A DNA stretch of 64,000 bases. Origin: a filamentous cyanobacterium ESFC-1. Its GTDB lineage: Bacteria > Cyanobacteriota > Cyanobacteriia > Cyanobacteriales > Spirulinaceae. Numbering within the stretch: position 1 is the stretch's first letter; the number at the start of each line of letters is the position of its first letter. Shown piece after piece: positions 28,576 to 37,151 of this stretch. The DNA lies in NCBI GenBank assembly GCA_000380225.1, contig KB904821.1, positions 4,401,108 to 4,465,107 of the forward strand, given 5' to 3'. The position numbers and the translations under genes were made by a program. Below the pieces are notes generated by a model. The model worked only from the letters and a program-made list of their open reading frames with translations, made no database searches and was not told where the DNA came from.

Positions 28576-29622
28576 GTGAAACAACGTCCATTTACGGCGG
28601 TTTTAATTGTTCCTACGGGAATTGGGGCGAGTATTGGCGGTTATGCCGGGGATGCGATGCCTGTGGTTCGGGCAATGGCGCAAGTGTGCGATCGCCTCAT
28701 CACCCATCCTAATGTATTAAATGGCGCACAACTCTACTGGAATGCGCCCCCTATTCATTATGTCGAAGGTTACGCCCTAGACCAGTTTGCGGCGGGATTG
28801 TGGGGACTACAACCCGTTCATCAAAACCGCATTGGCTTGTTACTCGATGCCGCCATTGAACCGGAGTTGCGTTTGCGCCATATCCAAGCCGCAGAAGCCG
28901 CAAAAACCACTTTAGGGTTAAATTTAACCGATTATGTGGTTACAGACGCTCCTGTGGGCGTAGAACTGCGAACGGCGGCATCTGGGGCAAGCTGGGGAAC
29001 TATTCAAAATGAAGGGACTTTACTACGGGCTGCCGAAACCCTGATTTATAAAGCTCAAGCGGATGCGATCGCAGTAGTTGCCCGTTTTCCCGACGAAGAA
29101 CCGGATGACCCCAGTTTACAAGATTATCGTCACGGCGTTGGGGTAGACGCGATCGCGGGGGCTGAAGCCGTGATTTCCCATCTCATTGTGCGACAATTTC
29201 AGATTCCTTGCGCCCACGCCCCCGCCTTGTCTCCCCTACCCGTGGATGCAGAGGTATCCCCCAGGGCGGCAGCAGAGGAGTTGGGTTACACTTTCTTACC
29301 CTGCGTTTTGATGGGATTATCTCGCGCCCCACGCTTCCTCACAACCCCTTCTCCTCAAGGAATTTGGGCTGATAGCGTCGATGCGATTATTGTCCCGGCT
29401 AATGCTTGCGGCGGCAGTGCTACCCTGAGTTTAAGTCAGTCCCAAGTGATTACGGTGGCAGACAATCACACCCAAATGCAAGTCACCGCCGCCCCTTTAG
29501 GCATCAAAGCCCTTGAAGTGGAGTCTTACCTCGAAGCCATTGGGGTTTTAGCCGCTTTACAAGCCGGGGTAAATCCTCTAGCCTTGCGTCCCGAAGTTTC
29601 TCGTTTGCATTGCATTACCTAA
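28576..29622 (+). CDS. DUF3326-family protein
   Basis: A 348-aa protein starting at GTG. The N-terminal VLIVPTGIGASIGGYAGDA, NAPPIHYVEGYALDQFA and the C-terminal IIVPANACGGSA are the conserved blocks I associate with DUF3326, a family found in cyanobacteria and some plants or algae. Soluble; function unknown. It is second of four co-directional genes with very short gaps (3, 6 and 27 nt). Confidence 0.82.
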   Translation: MKQRPFTAVLIVPTGIGASIGGYAGDAMPVVRAMAQVCDRLITHPNVLNGAQLYWNAPPIHYVEGYALDQFAAGLWGLQPVHQNRIGLLLDAAIEPELRLRHIQAAEAAKTTLGLNLTDYVVTDAPVGVELRTAASGASWGTIQNEGTLLRAAETLIYKAQADAIAVVARFPDEEPDDPSLQDYRHGVGVDAIAGAEAVISHLIVRQFQIPCAHAPALSPLPVDAEVSPRAAAEELGYTFLPCVLMGLSRAPRFLTTPSPQGIWADSVDAIIVPANACGGSATLSLSQSQVITVADNHTQMQVTAAPLGIKALEVESYLEAIGVLAALQAGVNPLALRPEVSRLHCIT

Positions 29623-29628
29623 AAACCT

Positions 29629-30225
29629 GTGAAACCATCTACACCTCCCCCCGTTGAATCCCTGACGCGATCGCGAGTCTTAATTGCGATGGGTGCAACG
29701 GCTGTAATTTTACTCGCGATCGCCAAATTGTGGGAATATTTCGGCGCTGTAACTCGAATGCCCTTATATTGGACGGGTAAAGACTTTTTGCTCGGTCTTG
29801 CCTTAGCCGGGGCGATTACCGTAGCTAGTAATATTGCTCATCGAGTTTGGCCTGCTTATCGTCGCAGTGCCAACTTTTATTTACAATTAGTCCTTAAACC
29901 CCTCATTTTCACTGATTTTATCTGGTTAGGACTTTTACCCGGTTTAAGCGAAGAATTGCTGTTTCGCGGCGTAATGCTACCCGCCTTGGGGATGGATATC
30001 ACCGCTTTAGTCTTAACCAGCGCCCTTTTTGGCGTTTTGCACTTTAGCGGCGCGCAACAATGGCCTTACATTGCTTGGGCGACGACTATCGGTTTTTTCC
30101 TGGGTTTGAGTGCTTTACTCACCGGAAACCTACTCGTCCCGGTTGTTGCCCATGTCCTGACGAATTTTTGGTCGGGCTGCTTGTGGAAATGGCAAAATCC
30201 GGTTAATCTACCCGAATCTCAGTAA
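29629..30225 (+). CDS. CPBP-family intramembrane metalloprotease
   Basis: A 198-aa membrane protein with about five helices. The CPBP (CAAX protease / bacteriocin processing, Abi) motifs are present: EELLFRG (about residue 105) and FGVLHFSGA (about 130), with a later VVAHVLTNF. Such enzymes are glutamic-type intramembrane peptidases; physiological substrates in cyanobacteria are mostly unknown. The start is GTG, 6 nt after DUF3326, so translation is probably coupled. Confidence 0.85.
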   Translation: MKPSTPPPVESLTRSRVLIAMGATAVILLAIAKLWEYFGAVTRMPLYWTGKDFLLGLALAGAITVASNIAHRVWPAYRRSANFYLQLVLKPLIFTDFIWLGLLPGLSEELLFRGVMLPALGMDITALVLTSALFGVLHFSGAQQWPYIAWATTIGFFLGLSALLTGNLLVPVVAHVLTNFWSGCLWKWQNPVNLPESQ

Positions 30226-30252
30226 ACGCGATCGCGCTATATTATCAAAGCT

Positions 30253-30789
30253 ATGGTGAATCCCTTTGAAATTCTCGATGGCTTATCCGCCTCTTCTCCC
30301 CGTCGCCAAAATCTGATTCCGCAGCTACAACAAAACTTTGGCTGGATTGATGAGTTTTTGGGGGCAGGCGCATTACAGCGATGTTTCGATACAGATGACC
30401 CCATTACCATCTTAAATAACCTGTTAAAAAGCTATTTTGCGCCAGTTTTTGTCTACGGCACATTACTATCCGGTGAAAGCAACAGTTATTACCTCAAAAA
30501 TGCAACTTTCGTCGCTGAAGACGCTCTCAACGGTGGGACTCTCTACAACTGCGGTGCTTACCCGATGCTACTCCGGGGTCAAGGCATTGTCTACGGCCAA
30601 GTGTATCAAGTGCCATTATTTGATATGCCCGCCCTTGATGCTTTAGAAGACCACCCAAATCATTATTGTCGCCAAATTTCTGCCCTCGAAAGCGGTGCAT
30701 CGGCTTGGGTCTATTTTGGCCGCGAAGAATACGTTACGCCCTCTCAACTCATTGTAAGCGGTCGATGGCGCGATCGCGGGGTGGAGTAA
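30253..30789 (+). CDS. Gamma-glutamylcyclotransferase-like (AIG2/GGCT fold) protein
   Basis: A 178-aa protein. The first ~60 residues are a helical lead; then VFVYGTLLSGESNSYYL is the substrate-loop signature YGTL of the fold, with GIVYGQVYQV and the catalytic-type acidic residue in LDALEDHPNHYCR. Members cyclise gamma-glutamyl amines or related compounds. Last gene of the 28.4-30.8 kb operon. Confidence 0.83.
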   Translation: MVNPFEILDGLSASSPRRQNLIPQLQQNFGWIDEFLGAGALQRCFDTDDPITILNNLLKSYFAPVFVYGTLLSGESNSYYLKNATFVAEDALNGGTLYNCGAYPMLLRGQGIVYGQVYQVPLFDMPALDALEDHPNHYCRQISALESGASAWVYFGREEYVTPSQLIVSGRWRDRGVE

Positions 30790-30863
30790 TTTTGTCAGAT
30801 TTTAATCTGCGGGCGGGCTGTTGGTTCTTATTTAGAATTACCATAGCAAAAAATATAATTTAA

Positions 30864-30901
30864 CTCCTCAAATTAGACATCATCTGATTTGAGGAGCTTT
30901 T
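30864..30901 (+). terminator. Terminator of the 28.4-30.8 kb operon
   Basis: Stem CTCCTCAAAT (30864-30873) / ATTTGAGGAG (30887-30896), 13-nt loop, then CTTTT. Confidence 0.85.
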
Positions 30902-30947
30902 GAATGATGAAAAACTGGCAAATTTAAGAATCAAAATTTTGCTCAAG

Positions 30948-31196
30948 TTAAGCCTGTTTGATTTGTTCGAGTAGTACAGTGAGATCGGGGGAGTTTTTGC
31001 CGTCTTGCATCATTTGGGAAACTTCGTCAGCAATGCGATCGCTATATTCACGACCATGTTTTTCTTCAATTTGCTGGATACTATCTAAAATTTCTTGGGC
31101 CGCTGCATAGTCAAATACCCGGTCAATGGGTTGAGGGGTAGACTTAAGGGAATTTGTAATACTGCGTCCGATGTATAAGAGTGCGCCATTGACCTC
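30948..31196 (-). pseudogene. Headless gene fragment
   Basis: On the minus strand a frame reads NGALLYIGRSITNSL, then FDYAAAQEILDSIQQIEE and ends LLEQIKQA with a TAA at 30948. Codon use looks real (Q/E/D-rich helical protein), but no ATG, GTG or TTG occurs before the last ~25 residues, and upstream the frame meets the structured element at 31196-31430 and a stop at 31224. It looks like the 3' end of a gene cut off by an insertion. Family not recognised. Confidence 0.5.
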
Positions 31197-31430
31197 CTCA
31201 CCGCCGTAAACGGACGGTGATTCCTAAACCTTACGATTTAAGTTTGGAGCTTCACTCACATCTGCGTACACCACTAACTTTCATTAGTTATGTCCCCGTC
31301 TTACGCCATGTCCACAGACTTTTTAACCCATTACAGAGTCCCGATTCCGCCAGAGAAAGCGGTACGGTGTCCAACAAAGACTGTACTTGTTGCTTGGATA
31401 TTTTACTCGTGTCAGCTTTTCGACACGAAA
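31196..31430 (-). ncRNA. Candidate orphan HEARO RNA (IscB/IsrB omega-RNA type)
   Basis: The minus strand has a series of hairpins: CGTGTC/GACACG near 31410-31428, CCGC...GCGG near 31350, ACTAA...TTAGT near 31280 and, at its 3' end, CACCGTCCGTTTACGGCGGTG (31200-31220), followed by AGGAGGTCAATG. That 3' end looks to me like HEARO, the RNA found directly upstream of IscB/IsrB ORFs in cyanobacteria. No IscB frame follows: the sequence after it is the headless fragment. So this would be an ORF-less copy. Assignment rests on memory of the motif and needs a covariance search. Confidence 0.42.
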
Positions 31431-31530
31431 CCCGCTATATCCAATTTTCAAGGTGCTGATATCGAATAGCCTTGGTTTTCGCTTCTCGATATTGCCAATT
31501 TTACCCGAAAAATACAAAGCCGTCCTTAAA

Positions 31531-31634
31531 GCGCCGAGACCCCGCGCCGCCGAAAGCGTCGAGACCCCGCGTCGCCGTAAGGCGCAAGGGAATGCTCGAC
31601 AAGACAGGCGCAAGGGAATGCTCGGCAAGACAGG
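31531..31634. repeat. GC-rich tandem duplications (GAGACCCCGCG / GCGCAAGGGAATGC)
   Basis: Two copies of GCG(C/T)CGAGACCCCGCG are followed by two copies of GCGCAAGGGAATGCTCG. The same modules, inverted, sit in the STRR tract at 33787-33835 (GCGTTCCCTTGCGCC and GCGCGGGGTCGCACC). Confidence 0.65.
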
Positions 31635-31691
31635 ACGGGGTTTCAGACCCAGGAGGTTTTGATGAAGTTCATCATGATCGTTTAGGAACAA

Positions 31692-31954
31692 TTTGGTGAG
31701 TTTTTTTCATTTCTAATGATTTCTAAGTATAAACCGAGAAAGTGGATTTGGATAGTGAAAATACGGAGAAATTTAGTATTTATTTATTTTTAGCGGCAAA
31801 ATATCTAGTTATTATTGACGAGCCTGTCTTTATAACCAAGGGTCAGGCATTTAAGCGAAATTACGCGGATTCGTGCTTTTGAGGATTCAACCCCCATCGA
31901 TCCCAGATTGCACGATTTAGACTACAACATGACGATCGCGGGATTTTCTGGGTC
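31692..31954. other. Intergenic stretch without recognised content
   Basis: AT-rich on the left, then scattered stops in all frames. I see no gene, RNA or repeat family here. Confidence 0.4.
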
Positions 31955-32091
31955 ATATAGCAGCAAGCAAAACAGTTAGGACGTTTTGACTCGCAAGGAT
32001 TGCCCTCACCCCAACTCCTCTCCCACTGCTCTCTTGGGCTTATTTTCTAAGAATGGAAATGTTATCCTGACCGATTTGGCGGTTGCTATAA
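31955..32091. repeat. MITE-like element, family 1, copy C (inverted)
   Basis: About 137 bp, reverse orientation to copies A and B. It begins ATATAGCAGCAAGCAAAAC and ends GATTTGGCGGTTGCTATAA. Its outer arms match copy B almost exactly (GTTTTGACTCGCAAGG). It sits alone in a gene-poor gap. Confidence 0.8.
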
Positions 32092-32268
32092 TTCCCATTC
32101 AGTGCTTTTTGATCGAAGCCCAAACGGTCTGCAACAACAAGGCGATAATAGGGTTATGGGGATAGTAGATTTACGGAATCGAGTGACCTACACAAAAATA
32201 CTGAGATAGCCTCAGCCAATCCCCTAAAGTTATATTCAATCCCGAAAGACACCCACTACTTCACTACT

Positions 32269-32338
32269 CTAGAACCCCGGTTTCTGGCAAAACAATCTAA
32301 TCTTTATGATGTAAGCAGATAAAAAAGCCGTGGTTCTT
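32269..32338. repeat. AACCCCGGTTTCT inverted repeat, degenerate copy
   Basis: AGAACCCCGGTTTCT (from 32271) with a decayed partner AAGCCGTGGTTCTT (32325-32338). Confidence 0.55.
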
Positions 32339-32402
32339 AATTCTCACGACTTAAACAGATTTGATATTAAGTTGAGCGATCGCGAAATTAGTAGACGGCA
32401 AA

Positions 32403-32687
32403 TTAAACTTGGGCTTTCCGAGCTTTTTTCACCATTTCAATAAGCGTATGATGCGCGTCTTCAGAATCGGTTAACTCGCGCTCAAAACTAATACAAACCG
32501 GAACCATTTCACCGTCAATCAGGGCTTCGAGATTCATTTGTTGCGGTTCAATAGATAGCATTTTCGCGGCCTTGGCTTCGGGCTTATTGCCGTAGATTTT
32601 GGCATAAAGTAAAATAGCGTCGGCGTGATCGTCATTCATGTGGGCGCAAATGCGATCGCTCACTGCGGGGGTAATCGAGTCGGCCAT
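32403..32687 (-). CDS. DUF2470-domain protein
   Basis: A 94-aa protein with MNDDHADAILLYAK and the following MLSIEPQQMNLEAL, typical of DUF2470, the domain found at the C-terminus of HugZ-like heme oxygenases and of plant and cyanobacterial pyridoxamine-oxidase-fold proteins. Stand-alone small versions occur in cyanobacteria. It lies 5 nt after cobK on the same strand; a tetrapyrrole link is plausible but only by context. Confidence 0.85.
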   Translation of the reverse strand: MADSITPAVSDRICAHMNDDHADAILLYAKIYGNKPEAKAAKMLSIEPQQMNLEALIDGEMVPVCISFERELTDSEDAHHTLIEMVKKARKAQV

Positions 32688-32692
32688 AATCG

Positions 32693-33457
32693 TTAATCTC
32701 CTAAAATACCTTTACAAAAGTTTATAACAGCGTCGAGGCGATCGCATTGTTGGGGATAGTCAATTTGAGGCCGCGCGATCGCAATCAAAGGAATCCCCAA
32801 TTCCTCTGCGACTTGTTGTTTAATATCCTCTCCTCCCGCCTTACCCGAAGCTTTCGTCACCACCAGGGTAATGCCCCATTGCTGCCACAAAGCTCGCTCA
32901 AAAAGGGCAGTATAAGGGGGACGTAGGGCGATAATTTGCTGGGGCGGAATCCCTGACTCTAGCGCCGTTGTGAGAGAATTAATACTGGGTAAGATACGAG
33001 CAAATAATGTAGCGCGAGATAGCCAATCTCGAAACAAAGGTAAAGCTTTTGCCCCCACTGCCAGCAAAACACGCTGATTCGTCAGGTAGTCGCCTTGTAA
33101 AAGAGTCGAAAAACTGTCGAGGTAAACCACCTTAGAATTGTCAGTAGAGGGGCGTTCGTAGCGCAAATATGGCAACTGGAGACGATGGGCGATCGCGATC
33201 GCGTTTTCAGAAATGACTGTCGCAAAAGGATGAGACCCATCGATAATCCCCCCAATCCCCTGTTGCTGCACAAACTCCCCCAAAGAATCGGCGGTAATGC
33301 GTCCCACCCAGACTTCTAGATAAGGCGAAACCGGGTATAACTGCCGGGCTTCCGGGGTCGTTACCGTAATTAAACAACGAAAATGATGGGACGCGATCGC
33401 GATCGCAATATTGCGACTTTCACTCGTCCCACCAATCAACCATATACGAGGTGACAT
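32693..33457 (-). CDS. cobK: Precorrin-6A / cobalt-precorrin-6A reductase
   Basis: A 254-aa NAD(P)H-dependent reductase of the corrin ring in cobalamin synthesis. Signatures: IWLIGGTSESR at the N-terminus, IIDGSHPFATVISENA (about residue 78), PYLRYERP and VTKASGKAGG. The ATG at 33457 is chosen; an in-frame TTG three codons earlier gives little. Gene order small membrane protein - cobK - DUF2470 suggests one transcript. Confidence 0.9.
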   Translation of the reverse strand: MSPRIWLIGGTSESRNIAIAIASHHFRCLITVTTPEARQLYPVSPYLEVWVGRITADSLGEFVQQQGIGGIIDGSHPFATVISENAIAIAHRLQLPYLRYERPSTDNSKVVYLDSFSTLLQGDYLTNQRVLLAVGAKALPLFRDWLSRATLFARILPSINSLTTALESGIPPQQIIALRPPYTALFERALWQQWGITLVVTKASGKAGGEDIKQQVAEELGIPLIAIARPQIDYPQQCDRLDAVINFCKGILGD

Positions 33458-33475
33458 CACGCCCAAATCGGCAAC

Positions 33476-33670
33476 TTATCGACCTTTGAGCGCTTTTTGA
33501 AAATTATGGCGATAGGACTTATTCACCACCACCAAAGCAGGCCACAACAGCGATAAAGCCACGCGATTTCCGAGACTCGGCTGAAAATTCGTGCGTTGGT
33601 AGCCCTTCCAGAACTTCCAAGCCCCCCAAGCATAACCCCCAACCAAAACTACCAAGATTAATGATTTCAC
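33476..33670 (-). CDS. Small membrane protein, 64 aa
   Basis: Starts at GTG. One N-terminal hydrophobic helix (SLILVVLVGGYAWGAW), an aromatic patch, a second weaker hydrophobic stretch (VALSLLWPALVVV) and a basic C-terminus. It is 18 nt upstream of cobK in the same direction. No family recognised, but frame and spacing support a real gene. Confidence 0.6.
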   Translation of the reverse strand: MKSLILVVLVGGYAWGAWKFWKGYQRTNFQPSLGNRVALSLLWPALVVVNKSYRHNFQKALKGR

Positions 33671-33754
33671 AGTTACACCTAAAACCCTTCCATAAACGAC
33701 GGATCGGCATCAGCAAGCTGCGTTGATGCTGCCTTCCCTTTATTTTAGTTGACG

Positions 33755-33957
33755 AGATTGGTCATTGGTTATTGGTTATTGGTTGTTTCTGGTGCGCGTT
33801 CCCTTGCGCCTTTCGGCGGCGCGGGGTCGCACCAGTTATTGGTTATTGGTTATTGGTTATTGGTTATTGGTAATTTCTTCCCCCTCCTCCCCCTCCTCCC
33901 CCTCTTCCCACTCCTCCCACTCCTCCCACTCCTCCCCCTCCTCCCACTCCCCACTAC
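33755..33957. repeat. Composite STRR: (TTGGTTA)n, GC-rich palindrome, (CTCCTCCCACT)n
   Basis: TTGGTTA heptamers run at 33757-33785 and 33836-33873, split by a GGTGCGCG...CGGGGTCGCACC palindrome (33790-33833), then a CTCCTCCC tract (33878-33953). The arrangement parallels 18487-18606. The rest of the gap to 34170 has no gene. Confidence 0.85.
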
Positions 33958-34170
33958 TGCCTACTGCCCAAGACCCAAGAAACCCCCAATGATAAAATAA
34001 GCTCTGAATCACAAAGCCCAAGCCAAAATAACAGAGTTTCAGCAATCAAACATACAATTTAAGCGTAAGCAAAGGATTACAGAATCGTGCCTTTGCTTCT
34101 CGCCAACAGGAAAGTTTCCCAAAACTGACAACAACCCTGTTTAACAAAGCAAACCAATCAAGGAGGAATT

Positions 34171-36699
34171 ATGCGGGCAGTGTTAATGGCTGGAGGTTCA
34201 GGAACTCGGCTACGCCCCCTCACCTGCGATGTCGCCAAACCGATGGTGCAAGTTCTCAATCGCCCAATTGCCGAGCATATTGTTAACTTACTCAAACGCC
34301 ACAATATTACAGAAGTAATTGCCACCCTGCATTATCTTCCCGACGTAATGCGGGATTATTTTCAAGACGGCAGCGACTTTGGCATTCAGATGACCTATGC
34401 CGTCGAAGAAGACCAACCCCTAGGAACCGCAGGTTGTGTGAAAAACGTAGCTGATTTATTAGACGATACTTTTTTAGTAATTAGCGGTGATAGTATCACA
34501 GATTTTGACCTAACTGCCGCGATCGCGTTTCACAAAGAAAAAGGCTCAAAAGCCACCCTCGTTCTCACCCGCGTTCCCAATCCCATTGAATTTGGCGTGG
34601 TGATTACCGACGAAGAACAGCGCATCGTCCGCTTCTTAGAAAAACCGTCATCCAGCGAGATTTTTTCCGATACCGTCAACACCGGAACGTATATCCTCGA
34701 ACCCGAAGTTTTACAATACCTTCCGGCGGACGAAGAATCCGACTTTTCCAAAGACTTATTTCCCTTACTACTCGAAAAAGACGAACCGATGTATGGCTAC
34801 ATCGCCGAGGGCTATTGGTGCGATGTCGGTCACTTAGAAGCCTATCGCGAAGCCCAATATGACGGACTGCATAGCAAAGTCACCTTAGATTTTGCCTATG
34901 AAGAAAAATCCCCTGGTTTTTGGTTGGGTCAAAATACTTACATTGATTCGAGTGCCAAAATTGAAACCCCGGTTCTCATTGGGAGTAACTGTCGCATTGG
35001 CCCTCGGGCCCGTATTGAAGCCGGAACCGTCATCGGGGATAATGTCACCATTGGCGCAGATGCCAACCTCAAACGCCCCATTATTATGAATGGGGTCATC
35101 GTCGGGGATGAAGCCCATCTGCGGGCTTGTGTCATCTCCAGGGGAACTCGTATCGACCGCCGCGCCCACATCCTCGAAGGGGCGATTTTAGGCCCCTTGT
35201 GTAATGTCGGGGAAGAATCCCAAATTAGTCCGAATGTGAGGGTGTGGCCGAGTAAACGCATTGAATCGGGGGCAATCTTGAATATTAACCTGATTTGGGG
35301 TAATACCGCCCAACGGAATTTATTTGGTCAGCAAGGGGTATCTGGGTTAGCCAATATCGACATCACCCCAGAATTTGCCGTGAAATTGGGGGCGGCTTAT
35401 GGTTCGACTCTGAAACTGGGGTCGATGGTGGCGGTATCTCGCGACCAACGGGCCATTTCGCGGATGGTGAGTCGTTCGCTGATTGCGGGGTTAATGTCCT
35501 CTGGAGTTCACGTCCAGAACCTCGAAGCCACGGCGATTCCCATTGCGCGGGCCATGATTCCCCAACTTCCGGTTTCCGGGGGGATTCATGTACGCTTACA
35601 TCCCAATCGCCCGGATTCGATTTTGATTGAGTTTTTCGACCGCCAAGGCATTAATATTTCTAAAGCGAAAGAAAAGAAAATCGAGGGGTCGTATTTCAAA
35701 GAAGATTTACGACGAGTGCAAATTGCCGAAATTGGTACAATGTCGTATCCTTCCCAAGTTCTCGAAACCTACAGCGCCAGCTTTGAACATCATCTCAATG
35801 CTGAGGCGGTTCGCTACAGTCGCGCAAAAGTAGTCATTGACTATGTTTATGCGGTGTCTGGGGCAGTCTTACCCCGTCTGCTAGAGAAATTTGGCTGTGA
35901 TGCCGTCGTGATTAACGCCAGCTTGCGCGAAACCGCGATTTTTGCCGAAGAACGAGAAAAGCTGCTGCGGCAATTGGGTCAAGTGGTCGAAGCGGTGAAA
36001 GCCAATTTGGGAGTTCAGGTTTCTGCCAACGGCGAACAGTTGATTCTTCTCGATGAATCTGGGATTCCCATTCAAGGAGAACAGCTAACCGCCTTGATGA
36101 CCCATGTAATGATGACGGCTAATCCTCGCAGTACCGTTGTGGTTCCGGTTCATGCTTCTAGCGCCATCGAACAAATTGCCCGTCGTCACGATGGCCGGGT
36201 GATTCGCACCAAAGCCAGTTCAACCGCACTCATGGAAGCCTCCCAGGATAACCCCAATGTGGTGTTAGGGGGAAGTGGCGAAACGGGCTTTATTTTCCCG
36301 CAGTTACATCCCGGCTTTGATGCCATGTTCTGCATTGCCAAGCTCATTGAAATGTTAACCATTCAGGAGCGATCGCTGGCTCAAATTCGCAGCGAACTAC
36401 CCCGCGTCACCCATAAAAGTTATACCATGCGCTGTCCCTGGACGGTGAAAGGGGCGCTGATGCGTCACATGGTAGAAGTTCATCCTGCCGATAGTCTCGA
36501 ACTGATTGACGGGGTAAAAATCATCAATCGTCAAAACGACAACTGGGTGTTAATCTTACCCGATGCTGGCGAACCTTTAGTTCATATTTTCGCCAACAGC
36601 GATGACCGAGATTGGGTGGATAATGCCATTAAAGATTATCGTCAACGAGTGCAAGAGTTCATCGATTACGAACAAGGGGTAGAAGCAGCAACGGCTTGA
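34171..36699 (+). CDS. Mannose-1-phosphate guanylyltransferase-like protein with degenerate phosphomannomutase domain
   Basis: An 842-aa fusion. Residues 1-235: sugar-1-phosphate nucleotidyltransferase with LMAGGSGTRLRPLT and the catalytic-type ISGDSITDFD. Residues ~250-375: left-handed beta-helix hexapeptide repeats (IGSNCRIGPRARIEAG style). Residues ~385-842: alpha-D-phosphohexomutase fold. In that last part the usual phospho-serine loop (TASHNP) reads PVSGGIHVRLHP (about 466) and the metal loop (DGDGDR) reads GGSGETGF (about 700), so mutase activity is probably lost. SD AAGGAGG sits ideally before the ATG. Likely role: NDP-sugar supply for polysaccharides; the sugar is not certain. Confidence 0.88.
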   Translation: MRAVLMAGGSGTRLRPLTCDVAKPMVQVLNRPIAEHIVNLLKRHNITEVIATLHYLPDVMRDYFQDGSDFGIQMTYAVEEDQPLGTAGCVKNVADLLDDTFLVISGDSITDFDLTAAIAFHKEKGSKATLVLTRVPNPIEFGVVITDEEQRIVRFLEKPSSSEIFSDTVNTGTYILEPEVLQYLPADEESDFSKDLFPLLLEKDEPMYGYIAEGYWCDVGHLEAYREAQYDGLHSKVTLDFAYEEKSPGFWLGQNTYIDSSAKIETPVLIGSNCRIGPRARIEAGTVIGDNVTIGADANLKRPIIMNGVIVGDEAHLRACVISRGTRIDRRAHILEGAILGPLCNVGEESQISPNVRVWPSKRIESGAILNINLIWGNTAQRNLFGQQGVSGLANIDITPEFAVKLGAAYGSTLKLGSMVAVSRDQRAISRMVSRSLIAGLMSSGVHVQNLEATAIPIARAMIPQLPVSGGIHVRLHPNRPDSILIEFFDRQGINISKAKEKKIEGSYFKEDLRRVQIAEIGTMSYPSQVLETYSASFEHHLNAEAVRYSRAKVVIDYVYAVSGAVLPRLLEKFGCDAVVINASLRETAIFAEEREKLLRQLGQVVEAVKANLGVQVSANGEQLILLDESGIPIQGEQLTALMTHVMMTANPRSTVVVPVHASSAIEQIARRHDGRVIRTKASSTALMEASQDNPNVVLGGSGETGFIFPQLHPGFDAMFCIAKLIEMLTIQERSLAQIRSELPRVTHKSYTMRCPWTVKGALMRHMVEVHPADSLELIDGVKIINRQNDNWVLILPDAGEPLVHIFANSDDRDWVDNAIKDYRQRVQEFIDYEQGVEAATA

Positions 36700-36702
36700 T
36701 TT

Positions 36703-36812
36703 TAGTCATTGGTCATTGGTCATTGGTCATTGGTCATTGGTCATTGGTCATTGGTCATTGGTCATTGGTCATTGGTCATTAGTCATTAGTCATTAGTCAT
36801 TGGTCATTGGTT
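36703..36812. repeat. Heptamer tandem repeats (TTGGTCA)n
   Basis: About fifteen TTGGTCA units, three of them TTAGTCA, directly after the stop codon of the nucleotidyltransferase gene, as at 10626. Position right after a stop suggests tolerance in 3' flanks. Confidence 0.85.
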
Positions 36813-36870
36813 TGATTCCTCAAACCCCTCTCCTCCAAGGCGAGGGGCTTTGTATTTATGTTGCTTATCC

Positions 36871-37003
36871 GTAGGGGCGGGGTTTCTCTGCCCAATTTGG
36901 CGTTAATGTCTTGTCTGTTTTCGGCGCGATAACCGTATCAAACTGTAATTTCCTTCTGGTTGAGATTGGGTGAGGAAACCTCACCCCTACAAAGGTTTAG
37001 AAC
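36871..37003. repeat. GTAGGGGCGGGG inverted-repeat element, copy 2
   Basis: GTAGGGGCGGGGTTTCTC at the left and GAGGAAACCTCACCCCTACAAAGG at the right are imperfect inverted ends, with GATTGGG(C/T)GAGG near the right end as in copy 1. No ORF. Confidence 0.65.
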
Positions 37004-37029
37004 TCTCTTGAGAGCAAATCCATTTCCAT

Positions 37030-37105
37030 AGGGATGTCGGTTGGGTTGAAGTGACGAAACTCAACAAAGATGGAGGTTGGTTTTGTTGGGTTTCACTAAC
37101 CGACC
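37030..37105. repeat. GTTGGGTT inverted repeat before the Uma2 gene
   Basis: GTCGGTTGGGTTGAAGTGACGAAACTCAAC and GTTGGGTTTCACTAACCGACCC form nested inverted repeats just before the Uma2 start. Same family as 2320-2350 and 44752-44782. Confidence 0.6.
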
Positions 37106-37151
37106 CAGGGACAAAGATACAATCACAAATATCGATACAAAACGAGGCGCT

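Noticed and set aside
31323-31691. 122-aa protein over the HEARO-like element
   Set aside because: Low coding character, Arg-rich, spans GC-rich tandem duplications; better explained as structured and repeat DNA.
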